DNA of 64,000 nucleotides, from positions 487,966 through 551,965 of the forward strand of contig NZ_JARNTX010000004.1 in assembly GCF_029433095.1 (NCBI RefSeq), in the 5' to 3' direction. The DNA is from Hymenobacter sp. YC55 (lineage in GTDB: Bacteria > Bacteroidota > Bacteroidia > Cytophagales > Hymenobacteraceae). The position numbers and the translations under genes are program-made. Shown here piece by piece: positions 16,295 through 24,086 of this stretch; positions within the stretch are counted from its first letter, which is position 1; every line of letters starts with the position of its first letter. Under the pieces are notes generated by a model, which saw only the letters and a program-made list of their open reading frames with translations, was not told the origin of the DNA and searched no databases.

Positions 16295-17440
16295 TTATGC
16301 TGTTACTACCTGCGCTGCGGGCTGTTTGGCGCGTTTTGCTTTATTGCGGCGGCCCCACCAGATAATCGTGCCCGTAACGGGTAAACTAGCGGAAATCAGG
16401 CTACCTAGAAAGGCGACAATCTTACCCCCAAATCCCAGGATCTGCCCGGTGTGAAGGTCGTAATTCATGTCGGAGAACTTGGTGCCGGCGCTTTTGGTAG
16501 CGTGAAAACGGGACTCCAGTAGCTGGCCGGAAATGGGGTGAAAAGCGTATTCGTCGCGGTAGTAGTAATGGAGTGCCTTTTGGTAGGTCCAGCAATACGC
16601 GGGAGTTTTGCCCGTGCCAGTTGGCCCAATGAGTATCATTTCGTTGGTGGGCGAAAGGCGGCGTACGTTACGATACACGATGTCGGATAGCGGCTGGCGG
16701 GCGGGCGTAACAGTTTGCAAGGTGTCAAGCTTGGTGGTCATTATCTCCGGGGGAGCCGCCTTGCCACCATCCACCGCAAACCTAATTGTCTCCAGCATCC
16801 AGGGGAAAATCATGAACAGGCCAGAGAGGGCCAGCACCAGCCCAATGCTGGCCGCGTAGAAGCCCAATACGTTGTGCAAATCGTAGTTGACGCGGCGCCA
16901 GCGGGCTCCCCACTTGATGGTGAAGCGTTGCTTGCGTTCCTGCTTGCGCTTCGGCCACCATAGCACCAAGCCCGTGAGCAGCATTACCACGAAAATGGAA
17001 ATGCTGATGCCCACCACCCATTTAGCCACTGCTTCGGGCAGCAGCAAGTGCATGTGTATCTCCTGAATGATGGTGAAGAAATGCGTGCGTAGGTTTTGCT
17101 CCTTTAGTACCTGGCCCGTGTAGGGGTTCAAATAGATCTGAATGGGCAGGCCGGCTTTATCAATGAAAAACACAGTCGCCGAACGGTCGGGAGCGAAATA
17201 GGTGACCCACGCATCGTTCATACTAGCACCCGGATGATACGCCAGCGCGGCTGCTTTTAGCTGCGAAGGCAGTACCGGCGCTGCCTGCTGCACGTCCACC
17301 TTACGCCACGGCTCCGTCAGGTCTCGGATATCATCCTGGAAGGTGAAAATGGCTCCCGTGATGCTCACAATAAACACCACAAGCCCGGACGCTAGTCCGA
17401 GCCAGAGGTGCACTTTACCGACGGCTTTCTTGAAGGTCAT
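16295..17440 (-). CDS. PepSY-associated TM helix protein (siderophore/iron system)
   Basis: 381 residues with four clear membrane segments: near residues 13-33, 140-162, 190-212 and 345-365. PepSY-TM family marks are KVHLWLGLASGLVVFIVSITG at the start, HMHLLLPEA, and YDLHNVLGFYAA/YDLHTGQILG with conserved histidines. Such proteins lie in the inner membrane and frequently sit beside siderophore receptors, where they are thought to reduce or release iron in the periplasm. That fits the TonB-dependent receptor 105 nt upstream in the same direction. A hairpin lies between the two genes. Confidence 0.87.
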   Translation of the reverse strand: MTFKKAVGKVHLWLGLASGLVVFIVSITGAIFTFQDDIRDLTEPWRKVDVQQAAPVLPSQLKAAALAYHPGASMNDAWVTYFAPDRSATVFFIDKAGLPIQIYLNPYTGQVLKEQNLRTHFFTIIQEIHMHLLLPEAVAKWVVGISISIFVVMLLTGLVLWWPKRKQERKQRFTIKWGARWRRVNYDLHNVLGFYAASIGLVLALSGLFMIFPWMLETIRFAVDGGKAAPPEIMTTKLDTLQTVTPARQPLSDIVYRNVRRLSPTNEMILIGPTGTGKTPAYCWTYQKALHYYYRDEYAFHPISGQLLESRFHATKSAGTKFSDMNYDLHTGQILGFGGKIVAFLGSLISASLPVTGTIIWWGRRNKAKRAKQPAAQVVTA

Positions 17441-17472
17441 AAGAGAAGAACGTGGAAGGTGATAAAACCGTG

Positions 17473-17520
17473 CAAGCGTCAGGAGCGGCGTACCGTAGTG
17501 CTAGCAACTCCTGACGCTTG
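17473..17520 (-). terminator. Hairpin between the receptor and PepSY genes
   Basis: CAAGCGTCAGGAG (17473-17485) pairs with CTCCTGACGCTTG (17508-17520), a 13-bp perfect stem with a 22-nt loop. It could end the receptor transcript or lower expression of the PepSY gene; no long T run follows. Confidence 0.55.
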
Positions 17521-17544
17521 GTTGGTCAACGGGCTTGTGGCCGC

Positions 17545-20019
17545 TTAGAACTTGTAGGCTACGCTTCCTACGAAGCTGCGCAGCTTTTGCGGGCTCATCG
17601 TGGTATAGCCAATCCAGTAATGCTCGTTGGTGAGGTTGTCTAGCTTAGCCGACACGCGGAACTTAGGCTGGTCATAGAAGATGCTAGCGTTGAGCACCGT
17701 GTAGGAGGGCAGGGTAAAAACGCTGGCCGTTGTATTCACAATCTTGTTGTCGCTGGCGTAGTTGCCGCCCGCGCCCAACCCTAAGCCTTGCAGCGTACCT
17801 TCCGACAACCGGTAGCTCAGCCACAAGTTGGCCAGGTAAGGCGACGAAGCCGTGCCCGGACGCCGACCGTTTACGTCTTCGCTGGTGCGCGTGAGCTTGG
17901 AATCGTTGTAGCTAAAGCCAGCCACTACGTTGAAGCCCGGCAGCGGATTGGCAATCATGCTTAGCTCTACACCCTTGCTCAGTTGGGTGCCGTTCTGCGT
18001 CTGGGCTTGCGGATTGGTCAGGGTAGGAGTGGCGCGCAGGATGTTCTTCACCCGAATGTCGTAGTAGCTCACGGTAGCGCTGATTTTGCCGTTGGCTGCA
18101 TCCAGCTTCACCCCACCTTCCACTTGGTTGGCTTGTTCGGGCTTGGCAATACGGGCCGCATCAGACGGAACCTGGTCAACTCCCAAGTAGGCACCGCGGT
18201 TGATAAAACTGTTCTGGTAGTTAGCAAACAGCGACACCTGGTCTAGCACCGGCTGAAACACCACGCCAAACTTCGGCGAAAGGGTAGTTTGCGAGTAAGC
18301 CTTCACGGGCACATACAGAATACCACCTTTGTTGTCGTAATGGTCGAAGCGCAGGGCCGCCAGCACGCTGAGCTTTTCGGTTAGGTTGAGCACATCGGAG
18401 ACAAAGGCGCTGTAGGTGTTCGACTTGGTAGTGACGGGGTAGGTCGACTTGGTGGCTTGGCTGTTGTAGAACGCCGTTAGAGAGTCGCCGTTGAATCGGC
18501 TGCCGTAGTTGTAACCTGGCACATTAAGCGGCACTACGTCGCCGGCACCCCCGAAAAATTGGATGTCGGAGTCAACGCGCAGAAAGTCCAGGCCCAGCAC
18601 CACGCGGTTGCGCAGGTTGCCTACTTTGAAGTCACCGTTGAACAGCTGCTGCGCTTCAAATACTTGATTGCTGCTGTTGTTGGTCGACTGATCGGCGCGC
18701 GCTAGGTTGCGCGTACCAGGGCCAGCCGTGGAATCGAGGGCCACATCGGGTAAGAAGTAGAAGTACGGGCCGAAGCCGTTGGAGTAGCTGTGGCTGGAAG
18801 TCAGGTTGGTGGAAGACGTGAAGCCCGGCGCAATCTGATAGTTCACCTGTCCAAAGAAGTTCGCGCTACGCGACTTCTGCGTGAGCCCGTTGCCCATGTA
18901 GGAGTTGCGGTAGTCAATAGGGGCTTCATCGGCCCGGTCGAAGCCTAGCTGGGCTGCGGGATAATAAAAGAAAATCAACTGCTTACCAACGTTGCGGCTC
19001 TGGTATAGCTCGGCATCCAGGTTGATAGTCAGGCGGTCGGTGGGGCGGAACGTCAAGCTGGGAGCCACGGCCAAGTTCTTGCCGAAGCCTTCATTCTGGA
19101 AGTTGTCTTCGTAGTTGTAAGCCGTGTTTAGACGGAAAGCAAGTGCCTTGGGCTTGTTGTTAGCAGCCGTAGGGTCTACTAGGTTCACGTCGGCGCTGAT
19201 GCGGTGGAAGCCGTAGCTGCCGCCCGCTACGCTCACCTCGCCCCCAAACGAATCGGTGGGGCGTTTGGTCACGCGGTTGAGCAAGCCGCCGTACGACGTG
19301 AGCGAGCTGCCGTAGAGCGTAGCCGATGGGCCTTTAATTACCTCTAGCCTTTCCAGGTTCACGGCATCAATGTCGCTGGTAACGTTGCCGGCAATGCCGT
19401 TGCGTAGTTGGCTCGATACCACGAAGCCGCGGCTGTTGTAGAAGCTGCCCCCGTCGCCGGCGCGGCCTGTGGCTTCCCACATGCGTTGCACACCCGGCGC
19501 ATTGCGAATAGCATCATCCACGGTGAAAACCAACTGCTCCTTCAGCAGTTCCTTGCCCACCGTGGCATACACCTGCGGATTCTCCAGGTTTTTCAACGGC
19601 ATTTTCGATACGTACTCCGACTCCTTGCGCGCAAACTTGTTGATGGCATCCCCCTCAACTACTACCTCATTTAGCTGCTCGGTATTCTCGGTGAGCTGAA
19701 AGTCTTGCGTGCTCGTTTGGCCCGCTACTACCTGCACGGGCCGCTCCTGCGTCGTGTAACCTACGAGGCGCACACCAAGCGTATAAGTGCCCGGCTGCAA
19801 GCCAGTTATGCGGTAATTGCCACTGTTGTCGGTATTGGCGCCTTTGCTTGTGCCTTTGAGGCCAATGGAAACTCCCACTATAGGTAGTCCTCCAACGGTG
19901 GTGATATGGCCTTGCACAACTCCTCTTTGTGCATGGGCCGCTAACGAAAGAGTGGAAAGTAACAAGACAAGCAGAAAAGCTAGCTGCTGACTTGTTGTAC
20001 GTGAGGTAAAAGATTTCAT
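17545..20019 (-). CDS. TonB-dependent siderophore receptor with carboxypeptidase-like N-terminal domain
   Basis: 824 residues. A signal peptide (about 1-30) precedes a carboxypeptidase regulatory-like (CarboxypepD_reg-like) domain, RGVVQGHITTVGGLPIVGVS to about residue 115. Then comes the plug (LEVIKGPSATLYGSSLTSYGGLLN) and a 22-stranded barrel ending in SFVGSVAYKF with the C-terminal Phe. The plug and PEQANQVEGGVKLD match FhuA/FpvA-like ferric-siderophore receptors. It imports iron chelates across the outer membrane using TonB energy. The TonB box is not obvious. Regulation by Fur is likely, but I could not identify a convincing Fur box in the AT-rich upstream region 20040-20112. Confidence 0.92.
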   Translation of the reverse strand: MKSFTSRTTSQQLAFLLVLLLSTLSLAAHAQRGVVQGHITTVGGLPIVGVSIGLKGTSKGANTDNSGNYRITGLQPGTYTLGVRLVGYTTQERPVQVVAGQTSTQDFQLTENTEQLNEVVVEGDAINKFARKESEYVSKMPLKNLENPQVYATVGKELLKEQLVFTVDDAIRNAPGVQRMWEATGRAGDGGSFYNSRGFVVSSQLRNGIAGNVTSDIDAVNLERLEVIKGPSATLYGSSLTSYGGLLNRVTKRPTDSFGGEVSVAGGSYGFHRISADVNLVDPTAANNKPKALAFRLNTAYNYEDNFQNEGFGKNLAVAPSLTFRPTDRLTINLDAELYQSRNVGKQLIFFYYPAAQLGFDRADEAPIDYRNSYMGNGLTQKSRSANFFGQVNYQIAPGFTSSTNLTSSHSYSNGFGPYFYFLPDVALDSTAGPGTRNLARADQSTNNSSNQVFEAQQLFNGDFKVGNLRNRVVLGLDFLRVDSDIQFFGGAGDVVPLNVPGYNYGSRFNGDSLTAFYNSQATKSTYPVTTKSNTYSAFVSDVLNLTEKLSVLAALRFDHYDNKGGILYVPVKAYSQTTLSPKFGVVFQPVLDQVSLFANYQNSFINRGAYLGVDQVPSDAARIAKPEQANQVEGGVKLDAANGKISATVSYYDIRVKNILRATPTLTNPQAQTQNGTQLSKGVELSMIANPLPGFNVVAGFSYNDSKLTRTSEDVNGRRPGTASSPYLANLWLSYRLSEGTLQGLGLGAGGNYASDNKIVNTTASVFTLPSYTVLNASIFYDQPKFRVSAKLDNLTNEHYWIGYTTMSPQKLRSFVGSVAYKF

Positions 20020-20115
20020 GCGTGTTGCAGTAGGTTATCGACTGCAAAACTCGGGAGTAAATCCGACTATTTAGAACATTTATAAATAATATTTAGATGA
20101 AATTTAAATAAGAAG

Positions 20116-20142
20116 TTGAATGCAGACGCCTATGTAACTTTG
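20116..20142 (+). promoter_or_regulatory. Possible promoter of the TspO-like gene
   Basis: TTG at 20116-20118, 16 nt, TAACTTTG at 20135-20142. The spacer is one short of the normal range. Transcription would start near 20147, about 64 nt before the ATG. Confidence 0.4.
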
Positions 20143-20210
20143 AAAGAAGAACTTGTATTATATAGATTATGCGTTGAGAAGCGCATTGCTATTTAACAAC
20201 CTTGCATCGT

Positions 20211-21014
20211 ATGTCGTCTACTTTTACTTCTCCCTACGCCATAGATGAGTTTGCGCCGAACCGTTTGTGGCGGTGGTTGGCGGCCCTTGCTGTGCTTGGC
20301 AATATTGGCCTCAACTACTATTCCAACGCCTTCCCATTCAATGGGCAAAGTATGGGTACAGTTTCGGGCAAGTATCCTACTCTGCTAACCCCTGCCGGCT
20401 ATGCTTTCTCTATTTGGGGGCTGATTTTCCTGTCCTTAACGGTGTACGTGGTTTGGCAATTGCTGCCTGCTCAGCGTTCCAACCCCTTGCCCGACGCCGT
20501 AGCACAACCACTTACGCTGGCTAGCATCGTTACCGCGCTATGGGTGGTGTTGTTTGCCTACGAGCGAATTTTGCCCTGCTGGCTGGCCATGATGATTATC
20601 CTCGGTGCGCTTGTTATGGCCTATGGTCGGGCACGGCGGCTGGTGCTAGCCGATATTGCTCCCCGTTGGGTTAGTGTGCCGTTTGCCTTGTACTTGGGCT
20701 GGATTTCGGTGGCCTTTACTATTAACAGCATCATCGGACTGCGGCAGCTAGGCTGGGAGCCCGATTTAAACCTAGCTATGCTACTGGGACTGGTGCTACT
20801 AACAATAGTGGTTGGGCTTGGGCTACTCATTAGCCGCGAGTTCAAGGAAGTAGCGTTTCCACTGGTGGTAGCCTGGGCCCTGATTGCCATATGGGTAGCA
20901 CAACGCCATACGTATCCTGAACTCAGCTGGGCCGCTCTGATAGGGGCGGGCATTGTGGCCTTGGGCGGCTTAGTGCTGGCTTCGAGCTGGGGACGACGCA
21001 TGGTAGAGGTTTAA
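20211..21014 (+). CDS. Tryptophan-rich sensory (TspO/MBR-like) membrane protein
   Basis: 267 residues, highly hydrophobic with about seven predicted membrane segments, so longer than classical 5-helix TspO proteins (about 160). The family resemblance is in LTPAGYAFSIWGLIFL near residue 62, AYERILP, and FALYLGWISVAFTINS; tryptophans are frequent. TspO proteins bind tetrapyrroles or sterols in membranes; in this branch the role is unknown. The ATG at 20211 is preferred to a TTG three codons upstream. It is divergent from the siderophore receptor, so the two share the intergenic region. Membrane protein is certain; the family call is moderate. Confidence 0.75.
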   Translation: MSSTFTSPYAIDEFAPNRLWRWLAALAVLGNIGLNYYSNAFPFNGQSMGTVSGKYPTLLTPAGYAFSIWGLIFLSLTVYVVWQLLPAQRSNPLPDAVAQPLTLASIVTALWVVLFAYERILPCWLAMMIILGALVMAYGRARRLVLADIAPRWVSVPFALYLGWISVAFTINSIIGLRQLGWEPDLNLAMLLGLVLLTIVVGLGLLISREFKEVAFPLVVAWALIAIWVAQRHTYPELSWAALIGAGIVALGGLVLASSWGRRMVEV

Positions 21015-21096
21015 TGCCGTTGGTTTGAAAAACACCGGTTAGGTTGGGCAGACCCGCTAACTTGCGTCAATCTTCTTTCACCTCAATTCGCCCTCC

Positions 21097-21864
21097 ATGC
21101 GTAAGAATATTGTTGCCGGCAACTGGAAAATGAATACCACCTATCAGGACGGTCTTGCCCTGGTATCGGAAATCACCAATATGGTGCAAGACGAAGTTAC
21201 CGGCCCCAACGGGGTCGAAGTGGTAATCTGCCCGCCATTTCCATTCCTGTTTGCTATTGGCAAGCAACTGCCTGCCAGCAGCCGCTTCCACTTAGGCGCG
21301 CAAAACTGCAGTGAAAAAGAAAGCGGCGCCTACACCGGCGAAGTATCGGCTAAAATGCTACAGTCGGTAGGGTGCGAGTACGTGATTCTCGGCCACTCCG
21401 AGCGGCGACAGTATTTCCGCGAAGACGACGAACTCCTGAGCCAGAAGCTGAAAGCCGCCTTGGCTGCCGGGCTGAAGCCCATCTTTTGCGTAGGCGAGTC
21501 GCTGGAAACCCGCGAAGCCGATGACACCTTCAACTTCATCAGCAAGCAGTTGAAAGACGGACTGTTCCATCTTTCCAACGAGGAGTTCGATCAAGTGGTC
21601 ATTGCCTACGAACCCATTTGGGCCATCGGGACGGGCAAAACCGCTACGAGCGCCCAAGCGCAGGAAGTACACGCTTTCATTCGCGAGCAGATAGCCCGCG
21701 CCTATGATGCCGAAGCAGCTTTGAACACTACCATCCTCTACGGTGGCTCGGCCAATGCGCAGAATGCCCGCGAGTTGTTCAGCCAGCCCGACGTAGATGG
21801 CGGCCTAATTGGCGGCGCTTCTCTAAAGTCACGCGACTTCACTGAAATTATTAAGTCCTTCTAA
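21097..21864 (+). CDS. tpiA: Triose-phosphate isomerase
   Basis: 255 residues. It interconverts dihydroxyacetone phosphate and glyceraldehyde 3-phosphate in glycolysis and gluconeogenesis. All catalytic residues are visible: Lys in GNWKMN (about 12), His in ILGHSERR (about 97), and Glu in AYEPIWAIGTGKTA (about 171), the last including the flexible loop 6. Phosphate-binding LYGGSANAQN and GGLIGGASL close the barrel. It is a standard cytoplasmic enzyme, transcribed alone and followed by a terminator at 21874-21915. Confidence 0.97.
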   Translation: MRKNIVAGNWKMNTTYQDGLALVSEITNMVQDEVTGPNGVEVVICPPFPFLFAIGKQLPASSRFHLGAQNCSEKESGAYTGEVSAKMLQSVGCEYVILGHSERRQYFREDDELLSQKLKAALAAGLKPIFCVGESLETREADDTFNFISKQLKDGLFHLSNEEFDQVVIAYEPIWAIGTGKTATSAQAQEVHAFIREQIARAYDAEAALNTTILYGGSANAQNARELFSQPDVDGGLIGGASLKSRDFTEIIKSF

Positions 21865-21873
21865 CCAGAGTGT

Positions 21874-21915
21874 GAAATACCCGCTGTTATGCACATGCGT
21901 AGCAGCGGGTATTTC
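21874..21915 (+). terminator. Terminator after tpiA
   Basis: GAAATACCCGCTG pairs with CAGCGGGTATTTC; the 16-nt apical part can extend the stem by further pairs. It directly follows the tpiA stop codon. Confidence 0.75.
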
Positions 21916-21978
21916 GTGTTTAGGTTAGACTATTTTCGGCCAGATAATTGTCAGACAGTATATCTCTTCCTTGCTACT

Positions 21979-22362
21979 ATGCTTGCTGAATTCCTCGTAT
22001 CTGGCCTGTTGGCTCTAAATCCGTTTGCAACACCAGCACCTCGCGTGCCTTTCGTAACTGCGGCGCCCGTGGGCTCCATCGAGCCGTGTCGTATCTACGG
22101 TACAGTGTACTTAGAGCGCGACCCGCGGCGGCGCAGTGCCTGCTTCGGAGTGGTATACGAGGAGCCGGATGAGGCTTTTGCTGATGTACTGGTATTTGCA
22201 GAAGACAACAAGCTTTTCGCCGATAAAGCGGGCCTATGGTATTTCACCGAAGCCCGCGACTTTGCCGATTACGTGCTGTTTGTATCCAACAAGCGCGAGC
22301 TAGCTGATTTCAGTGTGCACTACACCAAAGTGCGTTCCTTTGCCGGCTGCCGCAAGCAGTAG
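21979..22362 (+). CDS. DUF6150-like short-repeat protein
   Basis: 127 residues from the ATG at 21979 (MLAEFLVSGLLALNPFATPA). The N-terminus is hydrophobic and could be an uncleaved anchor. The second half is built from about five degenerate repeats of 12-15 residues, each ending in F/L-A-D or F-A-G: EEPDEAFAD, AEDNKLFAD, TEARDFAD, SNKRELAD, TKVRSFAG. This is the arrangement of DUF6150 proteins of Bacteroidota, where the repeat is usually closer to YxxYEAD. The function of the family is unknown to me. A frame upstream to 21889 is open but unsupported. TATTTTCG at 21931-21938 may be a -7 element. Confidence 0.7.
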   Translation: MLAEFLVSGLLALNPFATPAPRVPFVTAAPVGSIEPCRIYGTVYLERDPRRRSACFGVVYEEPDEAFADVLVFAEDNKLFADKAGLWYFTEARDFADYVLFVSNKRELADFSVHYTKVRSFAGCRKQ

Positions 22363-22379
22363 CCTGTTGTTGAATTCGT

Positions 22380-22420
22380 GCAAAAGCCCTTTCCCGACTA
22401 GTGAGGGAAAGGGCTTTTGC
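22380..22420. terminator. Perfect 16-bp hairpin terminator
   Basis: GCAAAAGCCCTTTCCC pairs perfectly with GGGAAAGGGCTTTTGC around 9 nt. It separates the DUF6150-like gene from prmA; the A/T-rich ends allow it to work on either strand. Confidence 0.85.
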
Positions 22421-22518
22421 ATGAGCTACAGTAGCACTATCCGTTCGACGGGGTTTTTCCACGAACTTTGTCGCCCGGCCCAGCCGGTTTTATTCAGTTT
22501 CTCCTCTGTTCTTGACTT

Positions 22519-23349
22519 ATGGATTTTGTAGAAGTGCGTGTAGTGGCCCCGCGCGAACTGGCCGACATATTGGTAGCAGAATTAGCCGAAGTAGGCTATA
22601 ATACCTTCGAGGACAACGACGAAGGCTTCTGTGCCTACATTGACGAAGACCAGTTTACGGCCGATGCCGTGGCCGAAATCATGAGCCGCTATGAGGGGCA
22701 AGGGGAATTAGGCTATGAACACCGCGTGATTACGCGTCAGAACTGGAATGCCGAGTGGGAAAAAAACTTCAAGCCCTTGGTTATTGCCGATAAAGTGTCG
22801 GTACGGGCGCCTTTCCACGAAGCTCGCCCCGACCTAGCCTACGAAATCGTGATTATGCCGCGCATGTCTTTCGGTACCGGCCACCACGACACCACAGCAC
22901 TTATGATTACCAACCAGCTCGACATCGACCACCAAAACAAGCGGGTGTTGGATATGGGCTGTGGCACGGGGATTCTGGCCATCATGGCTGTTCACTTAGG
23001 CGCCAGCTACGTGCTGGCCGTGGACGTAGAGCCCTGGACTGCCGAAAACGCCGCCGATAACGCCCAGGAAAATAACGTGCAGGACAAGGTAGAAGCTCGT
23101 CTCGGCGACATCACGGCGTTGGAAGGGGAGGAGCCCTTCGATATTATTCTGGCCAACATCAACCGCAATGTACTTCTAGAGGATATGGGCGCGTATGGGC
23201 AGTACCTAAAGCCCAACAGTCCAATTTTATTCTCGGGTTTCTACGAAGAAGATCTGCCCCTTATTCGCGAAGCTGCTGAAAAGCACGGCCTACGCTACGA
23301 AAGCCACCGCACGCAGAATGATTGGGTGTCGGCGGTGTTTTATAAGTGA
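22519..23349 (+). CDS. prmA: Ribosomal protein L11 methyltransferase
   Basis: 276 residues. It trimethylates ribosomal protein L11 using S-adenosylmethionine. The N-terminal substrate domain (about 1-100) is followed by the class I methyltransferase fold: SAM motif I in VLDMGCGTGILAIMAVHLGA (about 140), VLAVDVEPWT, and DIILANINRNVLL (the NxN-type motif of PrmA). FGTGHHDTT just before motif I is diagnostic of PrmA. It is cytoplasmic and apparently monocistronic. Identification is firm; the ATG is the only sensible start. Confidence 0.95.
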   Translation: MDFVEVRVVAPRELADILVAELAEVGYNTFEDNDEGFCAYIDEDQFTADAVAEIMSRYEGQGELGYEHRVITRQNWNAEWEKNFKPLVIADKVSVRAPFHEARPDLAYEIVIMPRMSFGTGHHDTTALMITNQLDIDHQNKRVLDMGCGTGILAIMAVHLGASYVLAVDVEPWTAENAADNAQENNVQDKVEARLGDITALEGEEPFDIILANINRNVLLEDMGAYGQYLKPNSPILFSGFYEEDLPLIREAAEKHGLRYESHRTQNDWVSAVFYK

Positions 23350-23432
23350 GGAATCAGCAGACCGGAGCTAGGAGCTGTACGGATTGATTGCTCCACACTT
23401 TTAACTTCTAGCACCGGTTTGCTAGCTTCCTA

Positions 23433-23774
23433 TTAAAGGCAAAGTGCCAGCCATTCTTCATCAGAAAGGCCATAGTCAATGGGGTTCTCATGAACCAACG
23501 ACCGATTATCAAGTTTGGGAAGGACATTCTGGGGAGGAACCAAGTAGTGGCTAGCCAGACGGTCGAGAGCGGCACGGCCCCGGCGCACGATAACTGTGCC
23601 GCATTCGGGCCGCTCTTGCACCACCGGATCAACGAGCAGCAGCAGGTCGCGCCACTCGGCCACGGTAGCTGACGACTTTCCTAAGCGTTGGGTAATGTCG
23701 TCACGTAGGTTTTGTACTACGCGCAGCAGCGCGTTCGGGGCAAGGGCGGAAAGCCGGGAAGCAGCGTTATGCAT
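23433..23774 (-). CDS. Hypothetical protein, no family recognised
   Basis: 113 residues from MHNAASRLSALAPNALL. Soluble, without signal or membrane segment; mostly helical by composition. The ends read RVVQNLRDDITQRLGK and YGLSDEEWLALCL. I recognise no motif. The frame extends upstream to 23855, but the extra part (hydrophobic, Ser/Pro/Val-rich) lacks support. It is convergent with prmA (84 nt away) and divergent from the giant gene at 24087. Codon usage looks like that of its neighbours, so it is probably real. Confidence 0.55.
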   Translation of the reverse strand: MHNAASRLSALAPNALLRVVQNLRDDITQRLGKSSATVAEWRDLLLLVDPVVQERPECGTVIVRRGRAALDRLASHYLVPPQNVLPKLDNRSLVHENPIDYGLSDEEWLALCL

Positions 23775-24086
23775 AGCAGTTAGGAAAGAAGGTACACTAC
23801 AAGGTACGCGGATGACGTTTGGAAAGATACCGTGAAGTAAGACGACAACCGACAAGTAGCAGAGAAATAATGTAACTCTTGCTGAGCTTTTTTCAGATGC
23901 CCCTTGTTGGCGGTCTACAGCTGTTTTTGATGCCCAATTGCATCGGACTCAGCAGTTTTGTAGGATGGTAGGCGGTTGGAATAGTGCAAAACCACAAAAA
24001 TCATCGTTGCCTGCAACCCAACCCAAATAGTATGGCGACTATTACCGAAATTGTAGACGACTAATCAGGTTCCGACGGAATTTTCT

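Noticed and set aside
20040..20112. AT-rich stretch upstream of the siderophore receptor as a Fur box
   Set aside because: No clear GATAAT-type hexamer repeats; AT-richness alone is not evidence.
24032..24064. 10-codon frame MATITEIVDD just before the giant gene
   Set aside because: Too short to test; no terminator, attenuator or family supports a leader peptide.
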